From NCBI GenBank assembly GCA_017646305.1, contig JAGCMR010000128.1:1-8656 (forward strand): a stretch of DNA of 8,656 nt, read 5' to 3'. Source of the DNA: Spirochaetaceae bacterium (GTDB lineage: Bacteria; Spirochaetota; Spirochaetia; Treponematales; Treponemataceae). The notes beneath the pieces are model-generated. The model was not told where the DNA came from. It searched no databases and saw only the letters and a program-made list of their open reading frames with translations. How positions within the stretch are numbered: the first letter of the stretch is position 1; the number at the start of each line of letters is the position of its first letter. A program made the translations under genes and the position numbers. This document shows positions 6,652 through 8,656 of this stretch, one piece after another.

Positions 6652-7584
6652 TTATTTTTTTATCAATTGTGGAATAAATTTTCTTGTTTTCTTCCAAATC
6701 AGGGGATTTATCCATATACAGAACAACAAGCACTTTAAGATAAAGATTCCTATCTTTGATTGCCTCCGCTTCCTGAAGTAGTAAATTAACGAAAGATTAT
6801 AATGAATACTGGAAAATGTAGCAAAATACTGTACTACATCTAACCGTAACGATTCTTTACCTCGTGAAGAAGCTCCACACAGATGGAGTATTTGTGGACC
6901 TGGAATCAGAATTCGTCGCATCCCCTTTGAACTCATAATGTCCTGCAAATCGGTTTCCTCACAATACATGAAAAATCCCTCATCAAATCGGGCAAGAGAG
7001 GAATTCAAAAGGAACAAATCTGCTCCTACAATACAATCAACTTCCCCCTCTTTATACTCTGTCCTTTCAGAAGTAACTTCTATCAAAGGAGGCTCCTTTC
7101 TAAAAAGGAATTTCTTTAATGATAATTTCAACACACCATACAGAGCTCGTGCCGAATGATACACCACCTCCCTTAATTTAGGAAACATTCCATAGGAATG
7201 AATCACCTGCATATCCTCATCTAAGAGATTTGCACCTAAAGCTCCCAACTTTTCCTTATCTGGATAACTTTCCCAATAATCGAAAAACATCTTGACAGCA
7301 TTATTCAAAAGTAGGGTATCGCTATTTAGATAAAAAATGTATTTCCCTTGTGCAATGGTAAGCCCACGATTATTTGCCGCACCAAAACCGAGATTAGCAT
7401 TATTTTCTATGAGGATGACTTGTGGAAAATCTTTTTTTATCATTTCTACAGAACCATCTTGAGAACCATTGTCAGAAACAATTACTTCAAATTGAATTTC
7501 TTTCGTTTGTTTAAACACTGATTCTAAGCAATTCTTTAACAAGTCCTTGGTATTGTAATTGACGATAATTATGGAAACGTCCAA
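6652..7584 (-). CDS. GT2 rhamnosyltransferase-like enzyme (WbbL/COG1216 type), TTG start
   Basis: A 310-residue inverting GT-A glycosyltransferase. It shows SIIIVNYNTKDLL (4-16), SDNGSQDGS (37-45), NANLGFGAANNRG (62-74), LNSDTLLL in the metal-binding DXD position (86-93), VDCIVGADLFL (182-192), DEGFFMYCEETDL (201-213) and an H234 in ILHLCGASS. These are hallmarks of the family that includes rhamnosyltransferases such as WbbL. One or two hydrophobic stretches near residues 280-292 suggest membrane association. The start is TTG at 7582-7584, with a strong AAGGAG 8 nt upstream and an in-frame TGA two codons upstream, which excludes a longer form. It is the first gene of the minus-strand run, followed after 9 bp by GT4-C. 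It probably adds an early or branching deoxyhexose; the sugar is inferred from family only. Confidence 0.92.
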   Translation of the reverse strand: MDVSIIIVNYNTKDLLKNCLESVFKQTKEIQFEVIVSDNGSQDGSVEMIKKDFPQVILIENNANLGFGAANNRGLTIAQGKYIFYLNSDTLLLNNAVKMFFDYWESYPDKEKLGALGANLLDEDMQVIHSYGMFPKLREVVYHSARALYGVLKLSLKKFLFRKEPPLIEVTSERTEYKEGEVDCIVGADLFLLNSSLARFDEGFFMYCEETDLQDIMSSKGMRRILIPGPQILHLCGASSRGKESLRLDVVQYFATFSSIHYNLSLIYYFRKRRQSKIGIFILKCLLFCIWINPLIWKKTRKFIPQLIKK

Positions 7585-7591
7585 TGATCAC

Positions 7592-7597
7592 ACTCCT
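7592..7597 (-). promoter_or_regulatory. Strong ribosome binding site deciding the TTG start of the GT2 gene
   Basis: The minus strand reads GGGAAGGAG followed by 8 nt and then TTG. No ATG or GTG in frame is available between the upstream in-frame stop and this point, so the site fixes the TTG as the start. Confidence 0.7.
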
Positions 7598-7724
7598 TCC
7601 CTCATTCTACCCTATTTCCCCAGATATGGAAAGAATCCCTAGATTAAATTTGCTGCTCCAGCTTGGGCCCCTTTTACAAAAAAATGAAGCTCTCTCTCGT
7701 AAACACGCAGTTTTTTTCACCTCC

Positions 7725-7751
7725 AAGTCTATAATATTTATAAACAGACTT
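7725..7751. repeat. Inverted repeat AAGTCT-N15-AGACTT over the promoter
   Basis: Perfect 6-bp arms at 7725-7730 and 7746-7751 with a 15-bp AT-rich spacer. The left arm touches the TATAAT box. Geometry would suit a dimeric repressor acting on the Rpn-like gene, or on both divergent genes. Short arms mean chance is a real alternative. Confidence 0.35.
7730..7735 (+). promoter_or_regulatory. Candidate -10 box (TATAAT) for the Rpn-like gene
   Basis: A perfect TATAAT lies 30 bp upstream of the ATG of the plus-strand gene, leaving room for a short leader and the GGAG ribosome site at 7757-7760. No good -35 hexamer is found 16-18 bp upstream (the region is a T-run). The box overlaps the left arm of an inverted repeat. 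Confidence 0.45.
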
Positions 7752-7764
7752 TCACGGAGACCGA

Positions 7765-8656
7765 ATGGAGAACCAAACCACCACCGAAAACCGCAAACAC
7801 AAGGATTCCCTCTTTGTAGATTATTTTTCCAAGGACAGGGACTGGAAGCAGCATTTTCTTTCCCTGTATAACGCCCTACATGGAACTAACCTACAAGTGG
7901 AAACTACCAAACTGGAACGAGTGAATCTAGAACAGGTGCTCTACATGGATTACTACAACGACATCGCCGTCATGGTAAACGACCAATTTATTCTCATGAT
8001 TGAACATCAGGCCACCATCAATCCCAATATGCCCCTGCGATTGCTAGAGTACATTAGCCGAATCTACGGCAACATGGTGGATTCTAAAGCCAAATTCTCT
8101 GACAAACTCATTCCCTTGGCTAAGCCAGAATTCTTCGTCTTTTACACTGGCAAGGAAAACATCCCACCAGAAAGCTATTTGTATCTATCCGATGCTTTCC
8201 TCAAAGACGCATTCGAGAACCACCTCTCGGATTCAGAACTCACCCTTGAACTGAAAGTGAAAGTGTGTAAAATTAAGGGTGAAACACCAAGTCCCGTGGT
8301 GCAGAATTGTCCTGACTTGGAACAATACGTGCAGTTTCTCAAGCTCATAGATAAGGCCAAAGCAGATGGACAAGCACAGCCCCTCACAAGAGCTATTCGA
8401 GAGGCTGTACGTCACAACATCTTAAGAGATTACTTGGAACGTAAAGGAGGCGAAACCTTGAGTATCCTCATGACTGAATACGATTATGCCACCGACATCG
8501 CAGTGAAGCAAGAAGAAGCCTATGCCATCGGGCTGGAACGAGGAATTGAACGTGGAGCTTACGAAAAGGATCTAGAGACGGCTCAGTTAATGATCGGGTT
8601 GGGAATTCCACTAGAACAAGTTCAACTTTGTACAAACCTTCCCCTGGATGTGGTAC
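7765..8656 (+). CDS. Rpn-family (PD-(D/E)XK) nuclease / putative transposase-like protein, 3' end cut by window edge
   Basis: I translated 297 codons without a stop; the frame is open at the right edge. The start ATG has GGAG about 5 nt upstream. After a short polar N-terminus comes DSLFVDYFSKDRDW (14-27), then LYMDYYNDIAVMV with D66 and FILMIEHQATINPNMPLR with E80 and Q82. The D...E-X-Q pattern is the PD-(D/E)XK active-site arrangement of the Rpn/YhgA-like family, whose E. coli RpnA promotes RecA-independent recombination and cleaves DNA in vitro. The C-terminus (IGLERGIERG, then LMIGLGIPLEQVQ) resembles the repeat-prone tail often seen in these proteins. It is transcribed away from the polysaccharide genes and is probably unrelated to glycan synthesis. 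Such genes are often multicopy and near variable regions. Family call is good; function in this organism is unproven. Confidence 0.82.
   Translation, partial: MENQTTTENRKHKDSLFVDYFSKDRDWKQHFLSLYNALHGTNLQVETTKLERVNLEQVLYMDYYNDIAVMVNDQFILMIEHQATINPNMPLRLLEYISRIYGNMVDSKAKFSDKLIPLAKPEFFVFYTGKENIPPESYLYLSDAFLKDAFENHLSDSELTLELKVKVCKIKGETPSPVVQNCPDLEQYVQFLKLIDKAKADGQAQPLTRAIREAVRHNILRDYLERKGGETLSILMTEYDYATDIAVKQEEAYAIGLERGIERGAYEKDLETAQLMIGLGIPLEQVQLCTNLPLDVV

Larger units (their letters stand above)
7585..7764. other. Divergent intergenic region between the GT2 gene and the Rpn-like gene
   Basis: These 180 bases must hold the promoters of both divergent genes. I see a good -10 box for the plus-strand gene, no convincing sigma-70 promoter for the minus-strand genes, and no terminator hairpin with a U-tract. 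On the minus strand a frame from a TTG at 7724-7726 stays open to a TAG at 7607-7609 (39 codons) but lacks a ribosome site, so I do not call it a gene. No known riboswitch or T-box signature was recognised. Confidence 0.5.

Noticed and set aside
7604..7609. TAGAAT with TTTCCA 17 bp upstream on the minus strand as promoter of the GT2 operon
   Set aside because: Transcription would begin inside the ribosome binding site of the TTG start, leaving no usable leader.
7607..7726. A 39-codon open frame on the minus strand starting from TTG upstream of the GT2 gene
   Set aside because: No Shine-Dalgarno site before the start, low-complexity composition and no recognisable protein family; better described as untranslated intergenic sequence.
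7584..7871. A 95-codon plus-strand open frame overlapping the intergenic region and the start of the Rpn-like gene
   Set aside because: It runs in a different frame through the well-supported Rpn-like gene and shows no family features or ribosome site.

Overview
This window is an accessory surface-polysaccharide (glycosylation) locus from a low-GC bacterium with strong Shine-Dalgarno sites, TATAAT-type -10 boxes and occasional TTG starts. I suspect a host-associated anaerobe, either a Firmicute (Clostridia or Negativicutes) or a Treponema-like spirochaete. That guess rests on the style of the proteins (Rpn/PD-(D/E)XK protein, YidC-like protein in a sugar cluster, short GT4 enzymes) and not on any phylogenetic marker, so the phylum stays open.

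Layout. All genes from 7584 down to 1 lie on the minus strand; only the last gene (7765 to the right edge) is on the plus strand, divergently oriented. In transcription order the minus-strand genes are: a GT2 rhamnosyltransferase-like enzyme (TTG start), GT4 enzyme C, GT4 enzyme B, a short intergenic region with a TATAAT promoter, an 88-codon YidC/Oxa1-like remnant, a 3' stub of another lost gene, a GtrB-like polyprenyl-phosphate GT2, a 616-residue GT-C-like membrane protein, a GtrA-like flippase, and GT4 enzyme A, which runs off the left edge. From the stub to GT4-A every junction overlaps (three ATGA overlaps and one 17-bp overlap), so these genes are translationally coupled.

How the genes work together. 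GtrB-like, GT-C-like and GtrA-like proteins form the classical three-component glycosylation module: GtrB loads a sugar onto undecaprenyl phosphate in the cytoplasm, GtrA moves the lipid-sugar across the membrane, and the multi-membrane GT-C enzyme transfers the sugar to an acceptor outside. The GT4 and GT2 enzymes upstream and downstream would build the cytoplasmic repeat unit that is decorated. The sugars and the acceptor cannot be read from the sequence.

Most notable observations. GT4-A and GT4-B are mosaic paralogs. From about residue 126 onward they are about 93% identical in DNA and 97% in protein, while before that point they fall abruptly to roughly half identity in protein. The two near-identical segments are direct repeats about 4.3 kb apart that bracket the whole three-component module, so homologous recombination between them would delete it or merge the two enzymes into one hybrid. 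Next to this sits a deletion scar joining the 5' end of a YidC-like gene to the 3' end of an unidentified gene. The locus looks like one diversified by recombination. I found no CRISPR array, RNA gene or insertion sequence.
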